Shown: positions 7,443 to 14,230 of the stretch, piece after piece
How positions within the stretch are numbered: the stretch's first letter is position 1
Layout of the letters: each line of letters starts with the position of its first letter
NCBI GenBank assembly: GCA_007120095.1
Contig: SKOM01000031.1
Coordinates: forward strand, 1-14,230
Length of the DNA: 14,230 bases
Direction: 5' to 3'
Source: Candidatus Competibacteraceae bacterium
GTDB taxonomy: Bacteria; Pseudomonadota; Gammaproteobacteria; Competibacterales; Competibacteraceae
The notes under the pieces: generated by a model
The model's database searches: none
Told to the model about the DNA's origin: nothing
Seen by the model: only the letters and a program-made list of their open reading frames with translations
Position numbers and translations under genes: made by a program

Positions 7443-8498
7443 TCAGCGGAAAATTTTTCGTGGGTCAAAGGCATCGCGGATCGCTTCGCCGATAAAGACC
7501 AGCAGGCTGAGCATCAGCGCCAGCACGAGGAATGCGGTCAAACCCAGCCACGGCGCAGTGAGATTGTTCCGCCCCTGTAACAGTAACTCGCCCAATGATG
7601 GGGAACCGGGGGGGAGACCAAGACCGAGAAAATCCAGACCGGTTAACGTGGTCACTGAACCACTGAGAATAAAGGGCAAAAACGTAATGGTGGCCACCAT
7701 GGCATTGGGCAGGGTGTGGCGGAACATGATGACCGTGTTGCTCACGCCTAAAGCGCGCGCAGCGCGGATGTATTCGAAATTTCGCGCCCGCAGAAACTCA
7801 GCCCGCACCACACCGACCAGCGCGGTCCAGGAAAACAAGGTCATGAGAACCAGTAAGGACACAAAGCTCGGTTGGATCACACTGGCGAGAATAATCAGCA
7901 AATACAACACCGGCAGACCCTGCCAAATTTCGATAAACCGCTGGGCCAGTAAATCCAGCAAGCCCCCAAAAAAGCCCTGTATGGCACCGGCCACCACGCC
8001 GATCACCGAACTGAACAGTGTCAGCAGCAGGCCGAACAACACGGAAATGCGGAACCCGTAAATTACCCGTGCTAGCACATCCCGGCCTTGATCGTCTGTG
8101 CCCAGCCAGTGGCTGGCGGACGGCGGGGTGGGCGGTGAACTCGGCAAAGTATAATCAATACTGCGGTAGGAATAGGGCACGAGTGGCCATATCATCCAGC
8201 CCTGAGCCGCGATCAAATCGTGCAGATACGGATCGCGATAATCCGCACTGATGGGTAAATCACCGCCGAATGTGGTTTCTGGGTAGTGTCGGATCACCGG
8301 GAAGTACCAGCCGCCGTCATAGTGCACCAGCAGGGGGCGATCATTGGCGACGAATTCGGCGGGCAGGGTCAGGGCGAATAACACCATAAAAATCCAAAAA
8401 GACCAATAGCCCCGGCGATTGGCTTTGAAATTATCAATGCGGCGTCGCGTCAGTGGCGATACGGGTAGTCCCAGCCAGCGAGGTTGCGCTCTGTCCAT
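7443..8498 (-). CDS. yejE: Peptide/microcin C-type ABC transporter permease YejE
   Basis: YejE forms half of the transmembrane channel with YejB. The 351-residue product begins with the family segment NRRGYWSFWIFMVLF (first membrane helix, about 28-44), followed by a long periplasmic loop (about 50-140) with ANDRPLLVHYDGGWYFP. This loop separates YejE from the shorter DppC-type permeases. The LGTDDQGRDVLAR motif (132-144) leads into the transport domain of five or so helices. The cassette-binding EAA loop is EYIRAARALGVSNTVIMFRHTLPN (242-265). Its ATG directly abuts the yejB stop codon (TGA then ATG), with GAGG (8504-8507) five bases upstream. This points to translational coupling and balanced channel halves. 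Confidence 0.97.
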   Translation of the reverse strand: MDRAQPRWLGLPVSPLTRRRIDNFKANRRGYWSFWIFMVLFALTLPAEFVANDRPLLVHYDGGWYFPVIRHYPETTFGGDLPISADYRDPYLHDLIAAQGWMIWPLVPYSYRSIDYTLPSSPPTPPSASHWLGTDDQGRDVLARVIYGFRISVLFGLLLTLFSSVIGVVAGAIQGFFGGLLDLLAQRFIEIWQGLPVLYLLIILASVIQPSFVSLLVLMTLFSWTALVGVVRAEFLRARNFEYIRAARALGVSNTVIMFRHTLPNAMVATITFLPFILSGSVTTLTGLDFLGLGLPPGSPSLGELLLQGRNNLTAPWLGLTAFLVLALMLSLLVFIGEAIRDAFDPRKIFR

Positions 8499-9584
8499 TC
8501 AGACCTCACGACTCTCGAAATCGATGCGCGGATCGATGATGTGGTACAACACATCGCCGATGAGCTGCAAAATCAGACCGAGTAAAGTGAAAAAGAACAG
8601 CGTGGCAAACATTACCGGATAATCGCGGTTAATCGCCGCTTCCCAGCCGAGCAAGCCCAGACCGTCCAGAGAAAAAATCACCTCGATCAGTAAGGAACTG
8701 GTAAATAGAATACTGATAAACGCCGCCGGAAACCCCGCGATGACAATCAGCATGGCGTTGCGAAACACATGACCGTAGAGCACTTGGCGCTCGTTAAGCC
8801 CTTTAGCTCTGGCGGTTTGTACGTACTGCTGATTAATTTGGTCAAGAAACGAGTTTTTGGTCAGCATGGTTAAACTGGCAAACCCGCTGATGACCATGGC
8901 CATGACCGGCAGGGTGATATGCCATAAATAATCTAAAATCCGCATCGGCCAGGATAAATCCGCCCAGTCAGACGAGACCAGACCCCGCAGTGGGAACAGA
9001 TCGAAATAACGGCCACCCGCAAATAAAATAATCAGCAAAATAGCGAATAAAAAACTGGGGATGGCATAACCAATGACCACCGCACCGCTGGTCCACACAT
9101 CAAACTGCGAGCCGTCTTTAACCGCTTTACGGATGCCCAGAGGGATGGAAATCAGATACACCAATAGGGTCGTCCATAATCCGAGTGAAATGGATACCGG
9201 CATTTTATCCAAGACCAAATCGATGACTTTCTGATCGCGGAAATAACTATCACCGAAGTCGAAGCGCATATAGTTCCACAGCATGGTGAAAAAACGCTGG
9301 TGCAAGGGCTGATCAAAACCGAACTGACGTTCCAGTTCGGCAATGATTTCGGGGTGTAAGCCTTGAGCGCCCCGATAGCCACTGCGACCGTCCTCACTGG
9401 CGGCAAGCTCCCCGGCATCGCCGGCAAAACGGGCCGTGGCATCCACCGATGTGCCCTGCATCTGCGCTAACAGAGTTTCAATCGGACCACCGGGGGCGAA
9501 TTGCACCACGATGAAATTGATCACCATAATTCCCAGCAGTGTCGGGATGATGAGCAACAGCCGTCGAACGATATAGGCGTACAT
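8499..9584 (-). CDS. yejB: Peptide/microcin C-type ABC transporter permease YejB
   Basis: YejB is the second channel subunit. The 361-residue protein opens with MYAYIVRRLLLIIPTLLGI, a first membrane helix typical of DppB/OppB-like permeases, then VVQFAPGGP (26-34). A family-specific periplasmic stretch (about 40-120) includes YRGAQGLHPEIIAELERQFGFD and FDFGDSYFRD. The permease core carries PVSISLGLW (129-137) and the EAA loop QYVQTARAKGLNERQVLYGHVFRN (253-276). The ending DPRIDFESRE closely matches remembered E. coli YejB. The ribosome site is weak (GGCGC region). The gene lies 103 bases after yejA, a gap holding a palindromic repeat that may set the ratio of binding protein to permease. Confidence 0.97.
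   Translation of the reverse strand: MYAYIVRRLLLIIPTLLGIMVINFIVVQFAPGGPIETLLAQMQGTSVDATARFAGDAGELAASEDGRSGYRGAQGLHPEIIAELERQFGFDQPLHQRFFTMLWNYMRFDFGDSYFRDQKVIDLVLDKMPVSISLGLWTTLLVYLISIPLGIRKAVKDGSQFDVWTSGAVVIGYAIPSFLFAILLIILFAGGRYFDLFPLRGLVSSDWADLSWPMRILDYLWHITLPVMAMVISGFASLTMLTKNSFLDQINQQYVQTARAKGLNERQVLYGHVFRNAMLIVIAGFPAAFISILFTSSLLIEVIFSLDGLGLLGWEAAINRDYPVMFATLFFFTLLGLILQLIGDVLYHIIDPRIDFESREV
8504..8507 (-). promoter_or_regulatory. Ribosome binding site of yejE
   Basis: The minus strand reads GAGG, five bases before the yejE ATG and inside the last codons of yejB, supporting this start. Confidence 0.6.
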
Positions 9585-9600
9585 TAGCGCCCAGGGGTGA

Positions 9601-9636
9601 GTGTTGGGTTGCCCAAAAGACGGTAACCCAACCTAC
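9601..9636 (-). repeat. REP-like palindromic repeat (GTAGGTTGGGTTA type) between yejA and yejB
   Basis: GTTGGGTT (9603-9610) and AACCCAAC (9625-9632) are perfect inverted copies. With a G-T pair and two more pairs the stem reaches 11 bp around an 8-base loop (9614-9621). On the minus strand the unit starts GTAGGTTGGGTTACC and ends GGCAACCCAACAC. From memory, elements with these ends are scattered in many copies in intergenic regions of various gammaproteobacteria. In the yej mRNA it would fold just after yejA. It has no following run of U, so it is not a classical terminator. Confidence 0.75.
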
Positions 9637-9687
9637 GCTGCGGTTTTGTCCGGCGATCCGTTTGGATAGTGATCGTCATCCCAGTCA

Positions 9688-11517
9688 TCAGCGGCGCAGT
9701 GATAAAGCCCCGTCTTTATCCGAATCCAGCCACCAGGTGTTTGGAAAGCCGGTACCGTAGCGGGGCAGGGTGGCGGGACGGTCAAAGCGATTCCAATAAC
9801 CAATACGGAAGGCGTCATTGTAGAACTGCGGAATCACATAATGTTGCCAGAGTAGTACCCGATCCAAGGCCCGGCTGGTCGCTTGCAGCGTGCCCAGATC
9901 TTGGGCATGAATAATCTGCTCGATCAACTCGTCGACCACCGGGTGTTTAATTCCGGCCATATTGGCTGAACCTTCGATATCGGCGGCCACCGAGCCGTAA
10001 TACGAACGCAGTTCCGGCCCCGGCGGTGGAAAGAAATTCAAGCGCACGGTAATGATGTCGAAATCCCGCTCGTCGATGCGGCGTTCATACTGGGCGGAAT
10101 CGACTTGACGAATGGAAGCATCAATGCCAATTCGGCGTAAATTGTTAATAAAAGGTGCAATAACCCGTTCGGAATCGGCCGATACGATCAAAAACTCAAT
10201 CGTCATCTGCCGGCCATTACGCAGTAGTCGGCCATCCTGAAGTTGCCAGCCGGCCTCGCCGAGCAGTTGCAGCGCTTGGCGCATATGGTCGCGGATTTGA
10301 CCGCTGCCGTCGGTGCGCGGCGGTTCAAATGCATCGGTGAAAACCTCGGCGGGTAATTGCTCCCGAAAGGGTTCCAGAATAGCGAGTTCTTCCGCACTTG
10401 GGGGCTGGCCGCCGACCCCAAAATCGGAATTAGGAAAGTGGCTGTTGGTGCGCACATATTGGCCATGCAGCACAGTGCGTTGTATGGCCTCAAAATCGAA
10501 CAGCAGACCCAGTGCTTCGCGGGTGCGGACATCGTCAAATTGGGAACGGCGCAGGTTGAAAAAGAACGCTTGAATGCCTTGGGGGGCATGATCGGGCAGC
10601 GTCTCTATGATCATCTCGCCACGTTCAACCTGCGGGAGGTCATACCCGGTGGCCCAGCGGCGGGCGCTGTTTTCCATCCGATAATCAATTTCACCGGCTT
10701 TAAACGCTTCAAACATGACTTCCATATCGCGGTAATAGTCATAGCGGATGCGGGCAAAATTATGCAGGCCGCGATTGACCGGTAAATTCGCCGCCCAGTA
10801 ATCCTCAACCCGCTCATAAGTGATCGAGCGACCGGCATCCAGACTGGCGATCCGATACGGGCCGCTGCTCAGGGGCGGTTCCAGAAAAGTCCGAGAAATA
10901 TCCCGATCAGCCCAGTAATGGCGCGGCTCAGGCGCTAAGCTGGCGACTTTAATCAGCGGCTTCATATTATCGCGGGTTTTGAAACGGAATTTCAGGCGGT
11001 GATCGTCGAGCACTTCAACCGCCTCGACATCTTCGTAAAACGATTGCAGAAAGGGACGGCCATGCTCACGGATCACATTAAAACTGAATTCAAAATCGGC
11101 CGCGACAATCGGCGTGCCATCGTGATAGCGGGCCTCAGGTCGCAGATTAAAAATAATCCAGCTTTTATCGGCGGGGTACTCCACCGACTTGGCAATCAGT
11201 CCATAGACGCTGGCCAGTTCATCACCTGAACCCACCATCAGACTGTCCGAAGTCAAGCCAATACCCGCTGCCCAAGTGCCGCGCAGTACATAGGTATTCA
11301 GGCTGTCAAACGAGCCGAACGCACCGAGCACAATTGACCCGCCCTTGGGGGGCTGGGGGTTGGCGTAAGGCCAGTGGTCGATACCGTCTTGATACAGCGG
11401 CTGGCCAAATTCAGCCAGCGCCCAGGTGCGGGTAATCTCTTGATTTTCAGCGCTGGGAGCATGGGTCAGCAGCAGGGTCAGGCCAACGGTGAGCAGGATG
11501 CGCGGCATAGTCAGCAC
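9688..11517 (-). CDS. yejA: Periplasmic peptide-binding protein YejA of the YejABEF importer
   Basis: YejA is the extracytoplasmic solute-binding protein (SBP family 5) that delivers peptides, and in enterobacteria microcin C-type compounds, to YejBEF. The 609-residue product has a signal peptide (hydrophobic stretch at about 7-17, probable cleavage after APSA at residue 23). Family blocks follow: FDSLNTYVLRG (70-80) and ARYHDGTPIVAADFEFSFN (129-147), plus a C-terminal segment with WNRFDRP. I chose GTG 11517 because GGAG lies eight bases before it. ATG 11508 gives a protein three residues shorter but has a 17-base spacing. It is the first gene of the yej operon. Whether this organism imports microcin C cannot be read from sequence; general peptide scavenging is equally possible. 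Confidence 0.95.
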   Translation of the reverse strand: MLTMPRILLTVGLTLLLTHAPSAENQEITRTWALAEFGQPLYQDGIDHWPYANPQPPKGGSIVLGAFGSFDSLNTYVLRGTWAAGIGLTSDSLMVGSGDELASVYGLIAKSVEYPADKSWIIFNLRPEARYHDGTPIVAADFEFSFNVIREHGRPFLQSFYEDVEAVEVLDDHRLKFRFKTRDNMKPLIKVASLAPEPRHYWADRDISRTFLEPPLSSGPYRIASLDAGRSITYERVEDYWAANLPVNRGLHNFARIRYDYYRDMEVMFEAFKAGEIDYRMENSARRWATGYDLPQVERGEMIIETLPDHAPQGIQAFFFNLRRSQFDDVRTREALGLLFDFEAIQRTVLHGQYVRTNSHFPNSDFGVGGQPPSAEELAILEPFREQLPAEVFTDAFEPPRTDGSGQIRDHMRQALQLLGEAGWQLQDGRLLRNGRQMTIEFLIVSADSERVIAPFINNLRRIGIDASIRQVDSAQYERRIDERDFDIITVRLNFFPPPGPELRSYYGSVAADIEGSANMAGIKHPVVDELIEQIIHAQDLGTLQATSRALDRVLLWQHYVIPQFYNDAFRIGYWNRFDRPATLPRYGTGFPNTWWLDSDKDGALSLRR

Positions 11518-11692
11518 GAGGTATTCTCCAATCAGGCAACGAGGGTGTGGTTACTCAGCACGAATAGGTTACTATGGCTACTAGACCGGATGTGGACGGT
11601 CAGGTTCGCCGCATACAGGTTGTCGTTCGCTGTCACACTGGCGCACAATGTATCGATCAATCTTAAATCATGTTGCTCTGGACGCCCTTGCC
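11518..11692. other. Divergent intergenic region between yejA and recB
   Basis: These 175 bases must hold the promoters for yejA (minus) and recB (plus). I see no strong sigma-70 pair for either. The best for recB is weak: TTGTCG (11620-11625) with CACAAT (11644-11649), spacing 18. The heptamer GGTTACT occurs at 11549-11555 and 11567-11573, with a near copy GGCTACT at 11576-11582. The spacing is 18 then 9 bases, as in a possible operator with helical phasing, though this could be chance. An upstream ATG at 11648 is in frame with recB. Confidence 0.5.
11526..11529 (-). promoter_or_regulatory. Ribosome binding site deciding a GTG start for yejA
   Basis: The minus strand reads GGAG, followed by eight bases and then GTG at 11517. 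The in-frame ATG at 11508 would be 17 bases away, too far for efficient pairing, so GTG is the better start. Confidence 0.65.
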
Positions 11693-14230
11693 ATGACAGC
11701 GCCCAATACGGTAATTACCTGCCTTCAGCCCTTCGCCCCGGCCGACGTCACTCTCCTCGGTCAGCGCCTCATTGAAGCCAGTGCCGGTACAGGCAAGACC
11801 TACACCATCGCTGCGCTGTATTTACGCCTCGTCGTGGAAAACGGTTTACCGGTGGGACAGGTTTTGGTGGTGACCTTTACCAATGCAGCGACGGCTGAGC
11901 TGGCTGATCGCATTCGCCGCCGTTTAGCCGCAGCACGTCAGGCACTGGAGCAGTGTACCGATTTTACCAAGATAGATGACGAATTTCTTCGAAAATTAGC
12001 CCTGCGCTCTGCGTTGCAACCCGACGCGCTACGGCGGCGTTTGGATAATGCCCTGCGCGGTTTCGATGAAGCAGCGATCTTTACCATCCACGGTTTTTGT
12101 CAACGGGTGCTGGCGGATCGCGCTTTTGCCAGTGGTATGGCGTTTGAGACCGAGCTGGAGGTCGATTCCAGTGACCGCCTGAGCGAAATTGCTGCGGATT
12201 TCTGGCGACGCAATTTTTACCGCGCTGAGCCGTTGCTGGTCGATTGGTTATTAGCCAAAGGCTATACTCCCGAAAAGCTGCTCAATGAAATCCGACCGCA
12301 TTTGGGTAAACCTTATCTGCAACTCCGTCAAACAGCCTTGGCACAGGATTTCCAGAGTATTGAACAGCGGTTTGGCTCGGCCTATGCCGCGCTGCGCACG
12401 ACATGGGCAAGTGGCCGTGAACAGGTTGAAAAGTGCTTGACTGAGGCCATGCAGCAAGGGGTGTTGAAGGCCAATGCTTACAAAATCGCCTGGTTGCCCG
12501 ATTGGCTGGAGCAGCTTGACCACTATCTGCAGCCCTTGCAAGCCAATCCCAATTTACCCAATAAATTCGAATGGTTCACCACGAAAAAATTGGCCGCCAG
12601 TACCAGAAAAAATCGTGTAGCCCCCCAGCATGAATGTTTTGAACACTGCCAGGCGCTGAGCCAAGCGCAGGTCGATTTGCAAGCCGCTTTTGAGTCGCGC
12701 TTGCATAACTTACGCGCGGAATTATTGCATTATGCCAACGAGCAGCTTGGCGTCCGCAAACAGCGCGATCAAAAGCAATCCTATGATGATCTGCTGCTGA
12801 ACTTAGACCGCGCCTTGGACGATGCCACCTTAGGGCCACAGTTGGCTAACGCAGTACGCAAACGCTATCCGGCGGTGCTGATTGATGAATTTCAAGACAC
12901 TGATCCCTTGCAATACGGAATTTTTCAGCGGATTTATGCGGATTCAGATTGCCCGCTGTTCTTAGTCGGCGACCCTAAACAGGCGATTTACAGCTTCCGT
13001 GGGGCGGATATTTTTGCTTACTTGCAAGCGCATCATCAGGCGCGCGAGCAATTAACCCTGACGCATAACTGGCGCTCTGCACCCGATTTAATTACAGCGG
13101 TCAACACGTTATTTGGCCAGCACCAGACACCTTTTTTATTGCCGGAAATCAGTTTTTATCCCGTGTCGGCAGCAGACAAAGCTGATACGCGCCATTTACG
13201 GATTGAAGGTGATGATCCGGTGCCCCTGCGGCTATGGTTTTTGCATGATGCCAGTGAACCTAAGCGGGGCGTACTGACAAAAGGCGTTGCCAATCCCTGG
13301 GTCGCCGAGGTGTGTGCTGCTGAAATTGCCCGCTTACTGAATCTGGCCACTGCAGGGCAGGCTTATTTGGGTGATCGACCTTTGTGCGGTGGTGATGTGG
13401 CAGTGTTGGTACGCACCCATGATGAAGGCACGCAAATTCGCCAGGCCCTGTTGGCACTGGGCATTCCCAGCGTCCAGCGCAGTCGCGACAATGTGTTGGT
13501 CACAGCGGAAGCTGAGCAATTGCAGCGCTTGCTGTCGGCCATCCTCAATCCGGCTCATGACGGTTGGATTCGGGCCGCATTGGCCACCGACTTGCTCGGT
13601 TTTGATGCCGCAGCGCTGCTGAGGTGTGAGCAGGATGAGCAGGCTTGGGAGCAACAGCTCAATGATTTTCTGGAGTTGCAGCAGACGTGGCAACGTCACG
13701 GGTTCGCACCGTTATTTCGGCAATTGTTGCGTCTCCGGGCAATTCCTGAACGCTTATTGGGTTTGGATGATGGTGAGCGGCGGCTGACGAATTTACTGCA
13801 TCTCGGTGAGCTGCTGGCGGCGGCGGCGTTGCGTGAACGCTTGCTGCCCGAACCCCTGCTGAGCTGGCTGGCTGATCGGCGTCAGATTGTCACTAACCAG
13901 TTAGAAGAGCAGCAATTGCGTCTGGAAAGTGATGAGCAGTTGGTGCAGATTGTGACCTTGCATAAGAGCAAGGGCTTGCAATATCCGATTGTGTTTTATC
14001 CCTTTGGCTGGAGCAGTGGACAGAGTATTGACAAACAGACCGCCGTGCCTTTTCACGATCCTGAGTCGGATTATCAGGCGGTGCTGGATTTAGGTTCTGA
14101 ACAACAACCTCGTGCTCGCGAACTGGCTGAGCGGGAGCGGCTGGCTGAGAACCTGCGTTTGCTGTATGTCGGCTTGACCCGTGCCGAACAGCGCTGCTAT
14201 CTGGGTTGGGGCTTGATTAACACGGCTGAA
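11693..14230 (+). CDS. recB: Exodeoxyribonuclease V beta subunit RecB (3' end beyond window)
   Basis: RecB is the 3'-5' helicase and nuclease subunit of RecBCD, which processes double-strand breaks and degrades linear foreign DNA. The 846 visible residues cover the UvrD-like helicase: Walker A EASAGTGKT (28-36), motif Ia VTFTNAATAEL (60-70), motif II DEFQD (398-402), motif III GDPKQAIYSFRGAD (426-439), motif IV THNWRS (457-462), motif V VTLHKSKGLQYP (754-765) and motif VI LLYVGLTRA (823-831). The nuclease domain of a roughly 1200-residue protein lies beyond the window. ATG 11693 puts the P-loop about where E. coli RecB has it; ATG 11648 would add 15 residues. Neither start has a clear ribosome site. 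AddA is a relative, but the EASAGTGKTYTIAALYLRL opening is RecB-like. No recC lies upstream. Confidence 0.95.
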   Translation, partial: MTAPNTVITCLQPFAPADVTLLGQRLIEASAGTGKTYTIAALYLRLVVENGLPVGQVLVVTFTNAATAELADRIRRRLAAARQALEQCTDFTKIDDEFLRKLALRSALQPDALRRRLDNALRGFDEAAIFTIHGFCQRVLADRAFASGMAFETELEVDSSDRLSEIAADFWRRNFYRAEPLLVDWLLAKGYTPEKLLNEIRPHLGKPYLQLRQTALAQDFQSIEQRFGSAYAALRTTWASGREQVEKCLTEAMQQGVLKANAYKIAWLPDWLEQLDHYLQPLQANPNLPNKFEWFTTKKLAASTRKNRVAPQHECFEHCQALSQAQVDLQAAFESRLHNLRAELLHYANEQLGVRKQRDQKQSYDDLLLNLDRALDDATLGPQLANAVRKRYPAVLIDEFQDTDPLQYGIFQRIYADSDCPLFLVGDPKQAIYSFRGADIFAYLQAHHQAREQLTLTHNWRSAPDLITAVNTLFGQHQTPFLLPEISFYPVSAADKADTRHLRIEGDDPVPLRLWFLHDASEPKRGVLTKGVANPWVAEVCAAEIARLLNLATAGQAYLGDRPLCGGDVAVLVRTHDEGTQIRQALLALGIPSVQRSRDNVLVTAEAEQLQRLLSAILNPAHDGWIRAALATDLLGFDAAALLRCEQDEQAWEQQLNDFLELQQTWQRHGFAPLFRQLLRLRAIPERLLGLDDGERRLTNLLHLGELLAAAALRERLLPEPLLSWLADRRQIVTNQLEEQQLRLESDEQLVQIVTLHKSKGLQYPIVFYPFGWSSGQSIDKQTAVPFHDPESDYQAVLDLGSEQQPRARELAERERLAENLRLLYVGLTRAEQRCYLGWGLINTAE

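Noticed and set aside
7342..8061. 239-codon open frame on the plus strand opposite yejE and the start of yejF
   Set aside because: It spans two well-supported genes on the other strand, is rich in Arg/Ser/Thr/Asn and has no family resemblance.
9633..9818. 61-codon minus-strand open frame overlapping the end of yejA
   Set aside because: It is an out-of-frame shadow of the YejA C-terminus that runs into the palindromic gap; there is no ribosome site or domain.
11374..11775. 133-codon plus-strand open frame across the yejA start and into recB
   Set aside because: It overlaps two solid genes in other frames and shows no recognisable motifs.
1..14230. CRISPR arrays, tRNA or rRNA genes, insertion sequences, toxin-antitoxin or phage genes
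   Set aside because: None seen; the window is nearly all occupied by conserved chromosomal genes and the gaps are too short.

Overview
The window is about 14 kb of dense chromosomal DNA that looks gammaproteobacterial. The main reasons are ZapD, the block of pilB, pilC, pilD, coaE and zapD, a complete YejABEF transporter and a RecB-type exonuclease subunit. GC content looks moderate. A GTAGGTTGGGTTA-type palindrome between yejA and yejB recalls a dispersed repeat I remember from Chromatiales, Methylococcales and Competibacter-like genomes. That narrower placement is a guess from memory.

Layout. Bases 1-506 (+) hold the 3' end of argJ (arginine biosynthesis). It converges on zapD with overlapping stop codons. 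From 503 to 11517 every gene lies on the minus strand. In transcription order these are yejA, yejB, yejE, yejF (peptide/microcin C-type ABC importer), then pilB, pilC, pilD (type IV pilus motor ATPase, platform protein and prepilin peptidase), then coaE (last step of coenzyme A synthesis) and zapD (FtsZ-ring crosslinker). Junctions are tight: 46 bases between yejF and pilB, 22 between coaE and zapD, and 8 or fewer, abutting or overlapping at the others. The exception is the 103-base yejA-yejB gap, which carries the palindrome. From 11693 to the window end (+) lies the first 846 codons of recB, divergent from yejA across about 175 bases.

How the genes work together. YejA captures peptides in the periplasm, YejB and YejE form the channel, and the double-cassette YejF drives transport. 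PilB, PilC and PilD make up most of the inner-membrane machinery that builds type IV pili; no pilin gene lies in the window. CoaE and ZapD are housekeeping passengers of the pil block. RecB would act with RecC and RecD on double-strand DNA ends; neither partner is visible.

I found no clear new biological system. All coding regions are recognisable families with intact motifs and no frameshift. The items most worth a second look are the palindromic repeat inside the yej operon, the repeat and hairpin structure at the pilB start, and the unusual joining of yejABEF to pilBCD. No stretch longer than 300 bases lacks a gene.
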